Positions 43,378 through 52,378 of a stretch of 64,000 bases of DNA are shown in pieces (within the stretch, counting starts at the first letter, position 1; each line of letters opens with the position of its first letter). The notes beneath the pieces are model-generated. The model ran no database searches, had not been told where the DNA came from, and was given only the letters and a program-made list of their open reading frames with translations. A program made the translations under genes and the position numbers. The DNA is from an uncultured Erythrobacter sp. (GTDB taxonomy: Bacteria > Pseudomonadota > Alphaproteobacteria > Sphingomonadales > Sphingomonadaceae): positions 62,001-126,000 of the forward strand of contig CANMMR010000004.1 of NCBI GenBank assembly GCA_947499095.1, written 5' to 3'.

Positions 43378-43833
43378 ATGATGCAGGCGCAAATGCTCGC
43401 ACCCGCCGCCGTCCTGGTGGTGTGGTCGCTGATCATGCTTTCCTGGATGGCGTTCACGCGCTTTCCCGCCATGAGCAAGCTAGACAGGGATGTGGGAAAA
43501 GCGAAACCAGGCGGTCGCGGGCAGGACCTTGAGGGCGTGATACCGGACAAGGTCAATTGGAAAGCGCATAATTACGCGCACCTGATGGAGCAGCCGACGA
43601 TCTTCTACCCCGCGGTCGTCATCCTGGCCATCATGGGCGCAGGCGCGATCGACGTGGTGCTCGCATGGATCTATGTCGTGCTGCGGATCATCCACTCGGT
43701 TTACCAAGCGACCGTCAATGTCGTGAAGATCCGCTTCCTGATCTTCCTGCTGTCCACGCTCGCGCTGACCGTGCTGGCCGTCCGCGCATTGCTCGCTACC
43801 CTGTTCCATGACCCGTCGATCGTGACGGGATGA
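43378..43833 (+). CDS. MAPEG family membrane protein, first of pair
   Basis: The 151-residue protein has four membrane spans and the MAPEG layout: RFPAMSKLDRDVGKA after span 1, a KAHNYAHLMEQPTIFY motif (about 64-79) with the conserved glutamate, and LRIIHSVYQATVNVVKIRF. MAPEG enzymes use glutathione at the membrane, and bacterial members are poorly characterised. The start at 43378 follows GGAG. It is 10 bases upstream of the second MAPEG gene, so the pair is an operon. Confidence 0.83.
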   Translation: MMQAQMLAPAAVLVVWSLIMLSWMAFTRFPAMSKLDRDVGKAKPGGRGQDLEGVIPDKVNWKAHNYAHLMEQPTIFYPAVVILAIMGAGAIDVVLAWIYVVLRIIHSVYQATVNVVKIRFLIFLLSTLALTVLAVRALLATLFHDPSIVTG

Positions 43834-43843
43834 GGAGAGAGCC

Positions 43844-44278
43844 ATGATCCGATCCGACATACTTCAGCCCGTCGTCGTCCTGCTCGCCTGGACCATGTTC
43901 ATGTGGCTGTGGATGTACATCGTCCGCATCCCGGCGATGTCGAAAGCGAACATCGAGCCGAACGATGCCCGCAAGACCGGCGTGCTGGACGATAAGCTTC
44001 CCGCCGAAGTCCAGTGGAAGGCACACAATCACAACCATCTGCATGAACAGCCGACGGTGTTCTACGCGACCTGCATCATCCTTGCGATGGTCGGCTGGGG
44101 CGATGGAATGAACGCGCTGCTGGCGTGGATCTATGTCGGCCTGCGCATGCTGCATTCGCTGGTGCAGGCGACCGCCAATGTGGTGATGGTGCGCTTCGTG
44201 CTCTATGCCCTGGCGAGCCTCGTGCTGATCGCGCTGATCTTCCACGCGGCAATCTTCGCGTTCGATATTCACATGTAG
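43844..44278 (+). CDS. MAPEG family membrane protein, second of pair
   Basis: The 144-residue protein repeats the layout of its upstream neighbour: RIPAMSKANIEPNDARKTG, KAHNHNHLHEQPTVFYAT with the conserved Glu, and GLRMLHSLVQATANVVMVRF, within four spans. The two share the WKAHN...EQPT...FY core, so they arose by tandem duplication or form a heteromer. It ends just before an intergenic palindrome, with trxB convergent. Confidence 0.83.
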   Translation: MIRSDILQPVVVLLAWTMFMWLWMYIVRIPAMSKANIEPNDARKTGVLDDKLPAEVQWKAHNHNHLHEQPTVFYATCIILAMVGWGDGMNALLAWIYVGLRMLHSLVQATANVVMVRFVLYALASLVLIALIFHAAIFAFDIHM

Positions 44279-44286
44279 CTGAAGCC

Positions 44287-44366
44287 GTCATCCCAGCGAA
44301 AGCTGGGATCGGTTTCAGTTAGTGTTGCGCGTGAGGCAAAGCGATCCCAGCATTCGCTGGAATGAC
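44287..44366. repeat. Intergenic palindrome of the CCCAGC/GCTGGG type
   Basis: Two 25-base complementary arms, 44287-44311 and 44342-44366, each contain a small internal hairpin (CCCAGCGAAAGCTGGG and CCAGCATTCGCTGG). The layout matches a widespread proteobacterial intergenic repeat. It fills the gap between the second MAPEG gene and the convergent trxB and may serve as terminator. Confidence 0.82.
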
Positions 44367-44368
44367 GC

Positions 44369-45358
44369 TTACTCCGCCGCTTCCTTCTCCGCCGCGTGGG
44401 TGTGCCCGTCCGCGTCGATCTCGAGATTGGCGAGGAAACGCTCGGCATCCAGGGCGGCCATGCAGCCCATGCCAGCCGCCGTCACCGCCTGGCGATAGAC
44501 GTGGTCGGTCACGTCGCCCGCCGCGAACACGCCGGGCACGTCGGTCTTGGGCGAACCCGGCTCGGTCAGCAGATAGCCGCCATCGTCCATCGGCAGCTTG
44601 CCCTTGAACAGCTCGGTCGCGGGCGCGTGGCCGATCGCGACGAAAGCGCCGTCGGTCGCGAACTCGCTGGTCTCGCCGGTCTGGGTGTCCTTGAGATTGA
44701 GATGGCCCAGCGCGCCGGTCGGCCCGGCTTCGAAGCTGTCGACAGTCTTGTTCCACAGCACCGAAATCTTCGGATGGTTGAGCAACCGCTCCTGCAGGAT
44801 CTTCTCCGCCCGCAATTCGTCGCGGCGGTGGATCAGTGTCACATCGTCGGAATGGTTGGTGAGGTAGAGCGCTTCCTCGACCGCGGTATTGCCACCGCCG
44901 ATCACGGCGACCTTCTTGCCGCGATAGAAGAACCCGTCGCAGGTGGCGCAGGCAGAGACGCCCTTGCCGCCCAGTTCCTGCTCGCCCGGCACGCCCAGCC
45001 ATTTCGCCTGCGCGCCGGTGCAGATCACCAACACATCGGCCACATACTCGTCACCGCTATCGCCCTTGGCAGTGAACGGCGAACCGCCCGCCACATCGAC
45101 ATCGACGATCGTGTCCCACATCATCCGCGTGCCGACATGCTCGGCCTGTTTCTGCATCTGCTCCATCAGCCAGGGGCCCTGGATGACATCGGCAAAGCCG
45201 GGATAATTCTCGACATCGGTGGTGATGGTCAACTGACCGCCTGGCTGCAGGCCCTGCACCACGATCGGCTCCATCATGGCGCGCGCCGCGTAAATTGCGG
45301 CGGAGTACCCCGCCGGGCCGGAGCCGATGATGAGCATCTTGGTGCGATGGGTAGCCAT
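44369..45358 (-). CDS. trxB: Thioredoxin-disulfide reductase
   Basis: The 329-residue flavoprotein has IIGSGPAGYSAAIYAARA (FAD), the redox CATCDGFFY motif (about 145-153), IGGGNTAVEEALYLTN (NADPH) and the C-terminal GVFAAGDVTDHVYRQAVTAAGMG. It reduces thioredoxin. It lies between the MAPEG pair and the phosphatase gene, with a gap of 64 bases to the latter. With gor, both main thiol-reducing systems are encoded in this window. Confidence 0.95.
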   Translation of the reverse strand: MATHRTKMLIIGSGPAGYSAAIYAARAMMEPIVVQGLQPGGQLTITTDVENYPGFADVIQGPWLMEQMQKQAEHVGTRMMWDTIVDVDVAGGSPFTAKGDSGDEYVADVLVICTGAQAKWLGVPGEQELGGKGVSACATCDGFFYRGKKVAVIGGGNTAVEEALYLTNHSDDVTLIHRRDELRAEKILQERLLNHPKISVLWNKTVDSFEAGPTGALGHLNLKDTQTGETSEFATDGAFVAIGHAPATELFKGKLPMDDGGYLLTEPGSPKTDVPGVFAAGDVTDHVYRQAVTAAGMGCMAALDAERFLANLEIDADGHTHAAEKEAAE

Positions 45359-45422
45359 GGTGGTATCGTCCGTCAGTCTGGAATTTGTGTCGGGCCGCTA
45401 TATGGGATGCGGGCGCGAAGAG

Positions 45423-46202
45423 TCACGCCACGAAGCGCGCGATCAGACGTTCGCCCATGGCCTCGTCCACATTTAAATGCCCGTCGAGAAAGGCATCGAG
45501 CGAACCGTATTCGGTCTCGACCTCGCTCCACCACCGCTCGAGATATTCCTCGCGCACGCCGAGCAGAGCCATGACCGCGCCCTCGTCCAGCTTGCGGCCC
45601 AGCCGTTCCTCGATGCCCGGCACGGACTGGTCGCGCAACACGGCCAGCGTCGGCGCGTCATTGGTGCGCAGGAACTCAGCCATCTGCTTGTCGCGGTCGA
45701 CGCCGAGCACATGCAGCACCAGCATGGCGGCGACACCGGTGCGATCCTTGCCGGCGAAACAATGGACGAGGCTCGCCCCCTCGCGTTCGTCCAGCGCGCG
45801 GAAATAGCGACCGAACATCTCGATCATCGCCGGATTGCGCGGCATGCGGGTGTAGACCGCAAGCATGCGTTGGCGCGCGAAATCCTCGGTCGTGGTGCTT
45901 TCATCGACGTCCATGTGCGGCGGACTGGAGGTCGTCTCGCCCCCATATGCCAGCACGTCCGCGTCGAAACCGTCACTGCGGCGACAGGGATGGCGCTCAC
46001 GCTCGCTCTCGCCACGAAGGTCGATGACTGTGCGGATGCCGAGCGCATCCATCGCCGCAAGGTCCGCATCACTGGCGCCGACATGTTGGCCGGAGCGCCA
46101 CAGCAGGCCGGTCTTCACCCGACCGCCATTGCCGGTCTCCCACCCGCCGAAGTCGCGGAAATTGTGGATGCCGGTGGTCGGAAGGAAGGGATCGCGAATC
46201 AT
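45423..46202 (-). CDS. Tyrosine-protein phosphatase, dual-specificity-like
   Basis: The 259-residue protein has the N-terminal NFRDFGGWETGNGGRVKTGLLWRSGQ block, a Y_phosphatase3/IphP feature. The active-site loop HCFAGKDRTGVAA (about 147-159) matches HCxxGxxR, with the nucleophile cysteine. It likely removes phosphate from phosphotyrosine or phosphoinositides. The ATG at 46202 leaves a family-like N-terminus. No signal peptide is seen. Confidence 0.86.
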   Translation of the reverse strand: MIRDPFLPTTGIHNFRDFGGWETGNGGRVKTGLLWRSGQHVGASDADLAAMDALGIRTVIDLRGESERERHPCRRSDGFDADVLAYGGETTSSPPHMDVDESTTTEDFARQRMLAVYTRMPRNPAMIEMFGRYFRALDEREGASLVHCFAGKDRTGVAAMLVLHVLGVDRDKQMAEFLRTNDAPTLAVLRDQSVPGIEERLGRKLDEGAVMALLGVREEYLERWWSEVETEYGSLDAFLDGHLNVDEAMGERLIARFVA

Positions 46203-46320
46203 GTGCGCCGTGGTGGCAGCCCTCCCCGCACTGCGCAATCATACGTAGTCCTCCGGATAGGCGATCGGCACGCGCAGCACCTTATTTTATCTGCACAAAC
46301 CCTTGCGAGGAGCCGGACAC

Positions 46321-46770
46321 TTGGCGCATATCCTGATTGCCGACGACGACGAATTGATCGCGGAGATGGCCGCCGGCATCCTGATCAAGGCGGGCCACGC
46401 CTGCGGCTGGGTCACCGACGGCACCAAGCTGCTCGATTTGCTGCGTTGGCGGCGGCCCGATGTGTTGCTGCTGGATCAGGACATGCCGGGCCTGACCGGC
46501 AAGCAAGTGCTGCGCGAAATCCGCCAGTCGGAAAAGCACTACGACCTGCCGGTAATCATGTTCACTGCGATCCACGGCGCCTATGACGAACAGGCCGCCC
46601 TGTATGGCGGCGCGCAGGGCTATATCCGCAAGCCCTTCATCGACAAGTTCCTGGTCCGCACGGTGGAGCTGGTGCTAGCCTCGCGTGAAGGCCGGCCGAG
46701 CCATCGAGCGCTGAGCGAGGCTCTTGGCTACGAAACGGCCGACAGAGCGCCGGCACGCCGGATGGTCTAA
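46321..46770 (+). CDS. Stand-alone response regulator (receiver domain)
   Basis: The 149-residue protein is a single CheY-like receiver: acidic pocket ILIADDDE (residues 4-11), phospho-acceptor Asp in VLLLDQDMPGL (about 54-60), conserved Thr in MFTAIHG and Lys in GYIRKPF. A short C-terminal tail (from about residue 125) has no output domain. A TTG start with AGGAG upstream is used. No histidine kinase is nearby, so its partner is unknown. Confidence 0.82.
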   Translation: MAHILIADDDELIAEMAAGILIKAGHACGWVTDGTKLLDLLRWRRPDVLLLDQDMPGLTGKQVLREIRQSEKHYDLPVIMFTAIHGAYDEQAALYGGAQGYIRKPFIDKFLVRTVELVLASREGRPSHRALSEALGYETADRAPARRMV

Positions 46771-46779
46771 GTCGACAGA

Positions 46780-48180
46780 TCAGCCCAAGTCGCGGAGAAA
46801 ATCGGCAGTCCACGCCTGCACGTTCTCATCGCGGACACTGGCCACCATCTTTTCATAGCGCGCCTTGCGCTCGCCCAGCGACATGTCGAGCGCCTTGCGG
46901 ATCGCATGCGCGATATCGTCGGGGCTGTGCGGATTGACGAGCAACGCGTCCTGCAGCTGCAACGCCGCTCCCGCAAAGCTCGACAGGATCAGCACGCCGG
47001 GGTCCTCCGGGTCCTGCGCCGCGACATATTCCTTCGCCACGAGGTTCATGCCGTCGCGCAAGGGGGTAACGAGGCCGATCTTCGAGGCGCGGAAAAACCC
47101 GAACAGTTCCGCATGGCTATAGCCGCGGTTGACATAGCGGATAGGCACCATGTCCACCTCGCTGCGCGCACCATTGATCTGGCCGCATTTCTGCTCCAGC
47201 GTCTCGCGAATTTCCTGATAGCTTTCCACGTCCTCGCGGCTCGGCGGAGCGATCTGGACGAACACGAGATCGCGAATGCGCTCCGGTTCCCGGTCGAAGA
47301 AGCGCCCGATTCCGTCGATCCGTTCGGGAATGCCCTTGGAGTAGTCGAGCCGGTCGACGCCGATCATCGCTGTGCGCCGCCGGGTCGAGGCCATCATCCG
47401 CTGCTGCGCATTGCGCGCTTCGCCGGTCTCGCCCAGCTTGCTGAAATGGTCCCAGTCGATCCCGATGGGATAGTCGCGCGCCAGCGTCGTGCGTCCGTCC
47501 AGCGTGACGCTGCCGCTTTCCTCGTCCACCTGAGCGCCAAGTTCGGTGCGGCAGTAATGCAGGAAGCTGTCTAGCCATTCTTTCGTCTGGAAGCCGACGA
47601 GATCGTAATGCAGCATCGTGCGCACCAGCCGCTCGTGATAGGGCAGCGATACGAACAGCCTCGTGGCGGGCCAGGGAATGTGGAGGAAGAACCCGATCCG
47701 GTTCTTCAGCCCGCGCGACCGCAGGCGTTCGCCGAGCGGGATCAGGTGATAGTCGTGCACCCAGACGACATCGTCGTCCTCGATCAGCGGCGCAGCGAGT
47801 TCGGCGAAGCGTTCGTTGACGCGTTCGTAGCCCTTGCCCGTCTCGCGCTCGTACTTCGCCAGGTCGAGGCGGTAGTGGAACAGCGGCCACAGCGTCGAAT
47901 TGGCATAGCCGTTGTAATATTCGTCGATATCGCGCTGCGACAGATCGATTGTCGCGGTGGTCACGCCGTCATTGGTCTGCGTGTCGATATGGCCGGTGCG
48001 CCCGCTTTCGCTTTCTTCGCCCGACCACCCGAACCACAGGCCTTCGCGGTCTTTCAGGGCCGCATGCAGCGCGCCTGCCAGCCCTCCTTGTGCCCCCGCT
48101 GCGCCGCGCGCCTTGGGTACGGCTACCCGGTTGGAAATGACGACGAGACGGGGGGTATCGGTCAGCGGACTTCGCTCCAC
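46780..48180 (-). CDS. otsA: Trehalose-6-phosphate synthase
   Basis: The 466-residue GT20 enzyme has RLVVISNRV and a GGLAGAL loop at the N-terminus, VWVHDYHLIPLGERLR, GFFLHIPWPAT, the DYPIGIDWDHF region, GVDRLDYSKGIPERI (UDP-glucose site) and LRDGMNLVAKEYVAAQ near the C-terminus. It makes trehalose-6-phosphate from UDP-glucose and glucose-6-phosphate. GTG at 48180 overlaps the end of the GH15 gene by 19 bases. The operon order is otsB-GH15-otsA. Confidence 0.94.
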   Translation of the reverse strand: MERSPLTDTPRLVVISNRVAVPKARGAAGAQGGLAGALHAALKDREGLWFGWSGEESESGRTGHIDTQTNDGVTTATIDLSQRDIDEYYNGYANSTLWPLFHYRLDLAKYERETGKGYERVNERFAELAAPLIEDDDVVWVHDYHLIPLGERLRSRGLKNRIGFFLHIPWPATRLFVSLPYHERLVRTMLHYDLVGFQTKEWLDSFLHYCRTELGAQVDEESGSVTLDGRTTLARDYPIGIDWDHFSKLGETGEARNAQQRMMASTRRRTAMIGVDRLDYSKGIPERIDGIGRFFDREPERIRDLVFVQIAPPSREDVESYQEIRETLEQKCGQINGARSEVDMVPIRYVNRGYSHAELFGFFRASKIGLVTPLRDGMNLVAKEYVAAQDPEDPGVLILSSFAGAALQLQDALLVNPHSPDDIAHAIRKALDMSLGERKARYEKMVASVRDENVQAWTADFLRDLG

Positions 48181-49946
48181 GGTTTGCTCAACAGGCCGGC
48201 GCAATTGATGATACCTACCAGCGAGTAGGTCTGGGGGAAGTTCCCCCACAGCTCGCCCGTGTCATAGTCGAGATCTTCGCTCAGCAGGCCCGATTGGGTC
48301 GTATGGCTGAGCATGCTTTCGAAGATCTCGCGCGCTTCTTCGCGGCGCCCGACCAGCCCCAATGCCTCGATCAGCCAGAAGGTGCAGACATTGAAGGCCG
48401 TCTCGGGCGCGCCGAAATCGTCTTCCGCAGCATAGCGAAGCATATGATCGCCGCGGCGCAAGTCCCGTTCGATCGCGGCGAAGGTCTTGATGAAGCGCTC
48501 GTCGTCGGGCTTGAGGAAGCGCAGCTCGACCATCTGGAGCAGGCTCGCGTCGAGATAGCCGTTCTCGAAGCTGGCGCCGTAATGCTCGCCATCCTCGCGC
48601 CAGGCTTTTTCTTCGATCGTCGCGCGGATCTTCTCGGCACGCTGTTTCCAGAAGACGACCCGGTCGCCCTTGCCCAGCGTGGCCGCGACATTCGCCAGGC
48701 GGTCGCAGGCGGCCCAGCACATCACGGCGGAGTAAGTGTGCACTTCCTGCCTCGTGCGGAACTCCCACAGGCCCGCATCGGGCTTGTCGTGCTTGGCCCA
48801 AGCCGCCTCTCCGACTTCCTCGAGATGCGCGAAATCGGTCTCGTTTGCCATGCGCAGCAGGCGCTGGTCGAAAAAGGCCTGCGCGGTCGGCATGACGATC
48901 TGGCCGTAGCAATCGTATTGCACCTGCTTGTAGGCCGCATTGCCCACGCGCACCGGCCCCATGCCGCGATAGCCGGCAAGATGCTCGGCCTCGAACTCGT
49001 CGAGTTCTTCTGCGCCCATCACCGAGTAGAGCGGCTGGATCTGCCCGCCGCGCGCCTGGTCGACGATGTTGCGCAGGTATGCGAGATACTTCTCCAGCAC
49101 GTCGAGCGCGCCCAAGCGGTTGAGTGCCTGCACCGTGTAATAGCTGTCGCGGATCCAGCAGTAGCGATAGTCCCAATTGCGCTGGCTGTTGGCCGCTTCG
49201 GGGATCGATGTCGTCAGCGCGGCCACGATCGCGCCGGTTTCCTCGTGCTGGCACAGCTTGAGCGAGATCGCCGCGCGGATCGTTTCTTCCTGCCACTCGA
49301 GCGGGATGTGCAGCCCGCGTACCCAATGCTGCCAGTATTTCGCCGTATTGGCTTCCATCCGCCGCACTTCGCTACGGATATTGCCGACAAAGGGCTCGTC
49401 CGGGCCGAGAAAGAAATGCTGATCGCTCTCGACGCGGTAATGGCGTCCTTCCAGGATGTAGCCAATTGGCGCATCGGTGGACAGGCGGAGCGCCTGCGGA
49501 CCGACGAGGTAACGGATGTGGTTGGTGCCATTAGTGGTCGCGGCAAGGTCCTCACCGTAATTCTTCATCGGCGCGAGCACGACCTTGAGCCTCGGCGCAC
49601 CTGCCACCGGGCGCACGATGCGCGTAAAGGCGACGGGGCGATATTTCCTTCCGGACCTCTCATAGCGCGGAGCGAAGTCGCTGATCTCTACCGCGCTGCC
49701 GTCTTCCGCTTCCAGCCGGGTCTTCAGGATCGCGCTGTTGCGCTCGTAATGCTGGCTGGCGCTCACTTGGCCTTCGAGTTCGAAACGCCAGGTGCCGCGG
49801 TCTTTCTCGTCGCCGTTGAGGAGCGAGCAGAAAACCGGATCGCCATCGACCCGCGGAACGCAGCCCCAGACGAAACCGCCCTCCTCGTCCACCAGCGCGC
49901 TGACCTGGCAATTGCCGATCGGGGCGAGTTCGAGATTTGCGGTCAT
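48162..49946 (-). CDS. Glycoside hydrolase family 15 protein (glucoamylase/trehalase-like)
   Basis: The 594-residue protein has an N-terminal beta-sandwich domain (residues about 1-240) and an (alpha/alpha)6 barrel with NSQRNWDYRYCWIRDSYYTVQAL (about 260-282), GYRGMGPVRVGNAA, and a late GLLSEDLDYDTGELWGNFPQTYSLVG whose glutamates are candidate acid/base residues. In operons with otsAB the likely substrate is trehalose (GH15 trehalases exist), but starch-type glucosides are possible. Its ATG overlaps the otsB stop (ATGA). Confidence 0.88.
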   Translation of the reverse strand: MTANLELAPIGNCQVSALVDEEGGFVWGCVPRVDGDPVFCSLLNGDEKDRGTWRFELEGQVSASQHYERNSAILKTRLEAEDGSAVEISDFAPRYERSGRKYRPVAFTRIVRPVAGAPRLKVVLAPMKNYGEDLAATTNGTNHIRYLVGPQALRLSTDAPIGYILEGRHYRVESDQHFFLGPDEPFVGNIRSEVRRMEANTAKYWQHWVRGLHIPLEWQEETIRAAISLKLCQHEETGAIVAALTTSIPEAANSQRNWDYRYCWIRDSYYTVQALNRLGALDVLEKYLAYLRNIVDQARGGQIQPLYSVMGAEELDEFEAEHLAGYRGMGPVRVGNAAYKQVQYDCYGQIVMPTAQAFFDQRLLRMANETDFAHLEEVGEAAWAKHDKPDAGLWEFRTRQEVHTYSAVMCWAACDRLANVAATLGKGDRVVFWKQRAEKIRATIEEKAWREDGEHYGASFENGYLDASLLQMVELRFLKPDDERFIKTFAAIERDLRRGDHMLRYAAEDDFGAPETAFNVCTFWLIEALGLVGRREEAREIFESMLSHTTQSGLLSEDLDYDTGELWGNFPQTYSLVGIINCAGLLSKPWSEVR

Positions 49947-50689
49947 TTCAGCTCCAGCCAATTGTGCACTGCGGTAACGCTTTCGAGGCGATAGCGTGCC
50001 TTGTCGCTGATGCGATCACCCACCGCCACCCCGAAGCCGCCGAATTCGATTGCACCGGCAAAGCCATCCTCGTCGGTCACGTCATCGCCGATGAAGACCG
50101 GGGTAGCTCCGCTGAAGAGCTTAATCGCCATGAACGCCTCCACTGCCGCCTCTTTCGTCGCACCGTGGCGGACTATCTCTGCGACCCCCTTACCGCTGGT
50201 GACGCACAGCTCGCGCCCCTCGGCAAAGTCGCGGGCGAAGGCGAGCGTCGCCTCGCGTTTTTCGGGTGACTTGCGGAAATGCAGCGCGCCGCCGTGCGAT
50301 TTCGTCTCGTAATAGAGATCGTGCTTTTCGGCATAGGCGCGCAGTTCGGCAACGGCATCGTCGGGCAGGCCTTCGGGTGCTTCGCCCAAGCGCGAGCCGT
50401 CATGCAGGAAGCGCGAGGCGCCGTGCGATCCCGCGCGGCACAGTTCGCACGGGCCAAGGTGCGTTTCGAGATCATCGAGGGCGCGGCCGCTGACCAGCGC
50501 GAGCCTGCCGTCCAGCCGGTCCCGCAAGCTGCGCAAGCGGTCGGCAAGTCCTTCGGGCACGTCGATGTCGCCTGGACTGGGCGCGATTTCCACCAGCGTG
50601 CCGTCGAAATCGAGGAAGAGGGCGAGCGAGCCCCCGGCGATCAGCTCGGCCAGGGGTGGCGGTGGGGGAAGCGTGTCGGGGCTGGCCAT
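49943..50689 (-). CDS. otsB: Trehalose-6-phosphate phosphatase
   Basis: The 248-residue HAD-fold protein has LFLDFDGTLVEIA, with nucleophile Asp in DxDGTL (about 26-31), LVSGRALDDLE (motif II region), and VFIGDDVTDEDGF (motif IV, about 204-216). It dephosphorylates trehalose-6-phosphate. It is the first gene of the operon otsB-GH15-otsA, whose members are linked by short overlaps. Confidence 0.93.
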   Translation of the reverse strand: MASPDTLPPPPPLAELIAGGSLALFLDFDGTLVEIAPSPGDIDVPEGLADRLRSLRDRLDGRLALVSGRALDDLETHLGPCELCRAGSHGASRFLHDGSRLGEAPEGLPDDAVAELRAYAEKHDLYYETKSHGGALHFRKSPEKREATLAFARDFAEGRELCVTSGKGVAEIVRHGATKEAAVEAFMAIKLFSGATPVFIGDDVTDEDGFAGAIEFGGFGVAVGDRISDKARYRLESVTAVHNWLELK

Positions 50690-50728
50690 CGGCGCGGGTC
50701 TAGCGGCTCGCGGGCCAAGGTAAAGCCC

Positions 50729-51391
50729 CTACTCGGAGATAGCGTCTTCCGCCTTCGGCACGAGGATCAACGTACCGTCTTTCACCCGCCATTCGTCCAG
50801 CCTGGCAAGCACATTCATGCCGATCACGTTGAAATCGCCGAAGCTTTCGGCAACTGCGGCATCGGTGCCGCTGGCGCGGATATTGCCGAGCTCGAGGCTG
50901 TCGATGGTCGTCACATGCGCCTGCACCGTGCCGTTCGCCGTGCCGAGCAGGATGGGAATGCCGCCCCGGCGCGGTTCCAGCCCGGCCCTTTCGGCAAGCG
51001 GCGCGGAGATCGCGGTCAGCGTGGCGCCGGTGTCGATCATGAAATTGCCCTCGACTCCGTTCACGCTCGCACGGACCCAGTAGTGGCCATCGGGCGAGAG
51101 CGGGATGCGGGTTTCGCCGCCGCTGACGACCTGTTCGGGCAAACCGATCTGCGGAACCGCCACATCGAACCGCGGGTCGAAGCGCGACAATTGTAGCACG
51201 ACGGTCAGCAGAATCACCCCGAGCGCCAGCGAGCTCACCGTGCGGATTACGCCGCCGAGCGCGGACCGCCGGGCCACCATCGCTCCGATCCAGCCGAGCA
51301 CCATTGCGGCGACTGCCGCAAGGAGGAGCTCTGAGCGCGGAATGGCGCGCAAGGCATCGGCGATGGCGGAGAAGGTGGAAGGAAGGTCCAT
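50729..51391 (-). CDS. Membrane-anchored retropepsin-like aspartic protease
   Basis: The 220-residue product has two N-terminal hydrophobic segments (about 24-41 and 50-66). The periplasmic domain of about 130 residues carries FMIDTGATLTAISAPLAERAGL (about 117-138, with the active D-T-G-A), then ILLGTANGTVQAHV and NVIGMNVLARL. This matches the TIGR02281-type clan AA family in alphaproteobacteria, active as a dimer. Substrates are unknown. It lies 39 bases upstream of otsB on the same strand, a possible co-transcript. Confidence 0.82.
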   Translation of the reverse strand: MDLPSTFSAIADALRAIPRSELLLAAVAAMVLGWIGAMVARRSALGGVIRTVSSLALGVILLTVVLQLSRFDPRFDVAVPQIGLPEQVVSGGETRIPLSPDGHYWVRASVNGVEGNFMIDTGATLTAISAPLAERAGLEPRRGGIPILLGTANGTVQAHVTTIDSLELGNIRASGTDAAVAESFGDFNVIGMNVLARLDEWRVKDGTLILVPKAEDAISE

Positions 51392-51436
51392 GCAGCCAAT
51401 ATAGAGCGCTGAGCCTGCTTTCCAATGAACGGGCGG

Positions 51437-52378
51437 CTAGCGAAGGATAGCGCGGGCCAGCCGCGTGCCCGACAGCCACGCCGCCTCGACGCGCGGGGCG
51501 ATCAACCAGTCGCCTGCGACGCCGATCCGGGCCTCCGCATCCCACAGCGCGTCCTGACCATCGACCGGCTCCGCCATGGCAAACCGCCAGCGGTGTGCGG
51601 CCACGTGCAAGGGCGCCTGCGGCATGACGTCAGCTTGATGGAAAAACGCGTCGAGAAGCTGGCCTGCAACGCTCTCGGCCTCTTCCTCCAGATGCGCGGC
51701 GGACCAAACGGGTGAGCCATGGACGACCCAGCTTTCCGATCCGTCGTGGCCCGGCTTGGCTCCGTTGCGCGCAGCCCAGGAGACGGTATCGCCCTCCCCG
51801 CCGCGCAGGACGTCGCCGCACTTCAGCCGTTCGGGGAACTGTGCCATCAAGGCCCAGCACGGGCGGGACTGCGTGCGCCGTGCCCGGTCGGCGAACTCCG
51901 CATGAATATCGGCGAGAAGCTCTGCCGCCTGCTCTGCAGGGATGCAGAGGACGACGCTTTCGAACTCGTAAGTCTCGTCATCGACATTCAAGGGCCAGCT
52001 CTGCTCGCCCTTGGCGATGCCGCTCACGCGGGCGGCCCAATGCACCTCGAGCGGCTCGGTTAAGGCCTTGATAGGCTCGTTCATAGCCGGTGTCCCCACC
52101 CAAGCGTCTTCACCCGCCGCCGGCCATCGCGCGACCACGCCCTCATTCTCCCACTGCGCCACCAGCTCCTGGAATTCCGGATCGCGTGCTGTGAAATATT
52201 GCGCGCCGTGATCGAAACGCACCGTTTCGCCACCGATCTCGGCACGGCGCGTCGCCATGCGCCCGCCCGGCCCGCGCCCCTTATCGAACAGAACGACCTG
52301 CCGCCCGGCGCGCGAGAGTTCGGTGGCGCAGGCCAGCCCGGCCATGCCTGCTCCAACAATTGCGATTTCACCCAGCAT
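51437..52378 (-). CDS. FAD-dependent oxidoreductase, renalase-like
   Basis: The 313-residue flavoprotein starts MLGEIAIVGAGMAGLACATELSRAG with the Rossmann motif, then FDKGRGPGGRMATRR, a renalase/amine-oxidase hallmark, and a C-terminal GVAGDWLIAPRVEAAWLSG FAD loop. Its ATG overlaps the egtD stop (ATGA), making it the last gene of the egtB-egtD operon. Whether it acts in thiol-histidine metabolism is inferred only from that coupling. Confidence 0.84.
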   Translation of the reverse strand: MLGEIAIVGAGMAGLACATELSRAGRQVVLFDKGRGPGGRMATRRAEIGGETVRFDHGAQYFTARDPEFQELVAQWENEGVVARWPAAGEDAWVGTPAMNEPIKALTEPLEVHWAARVSGIAKGEQSWPLNVDDETYEFESVVLCIPAEQAAELLADIHAEFADRARRTQSRPCWALMAQFPERLKCGDVLRGGEGDTVSWAARNGAKPGHDGSESWVVHGSPVWSAAHLEEEAESVAGQLLDAFFHQADVMPQAPLHVAAHRWRFAMAEPVDGQDALWDAEARIGVAGDWLIAPRVEAAWLSGTRLARAILR

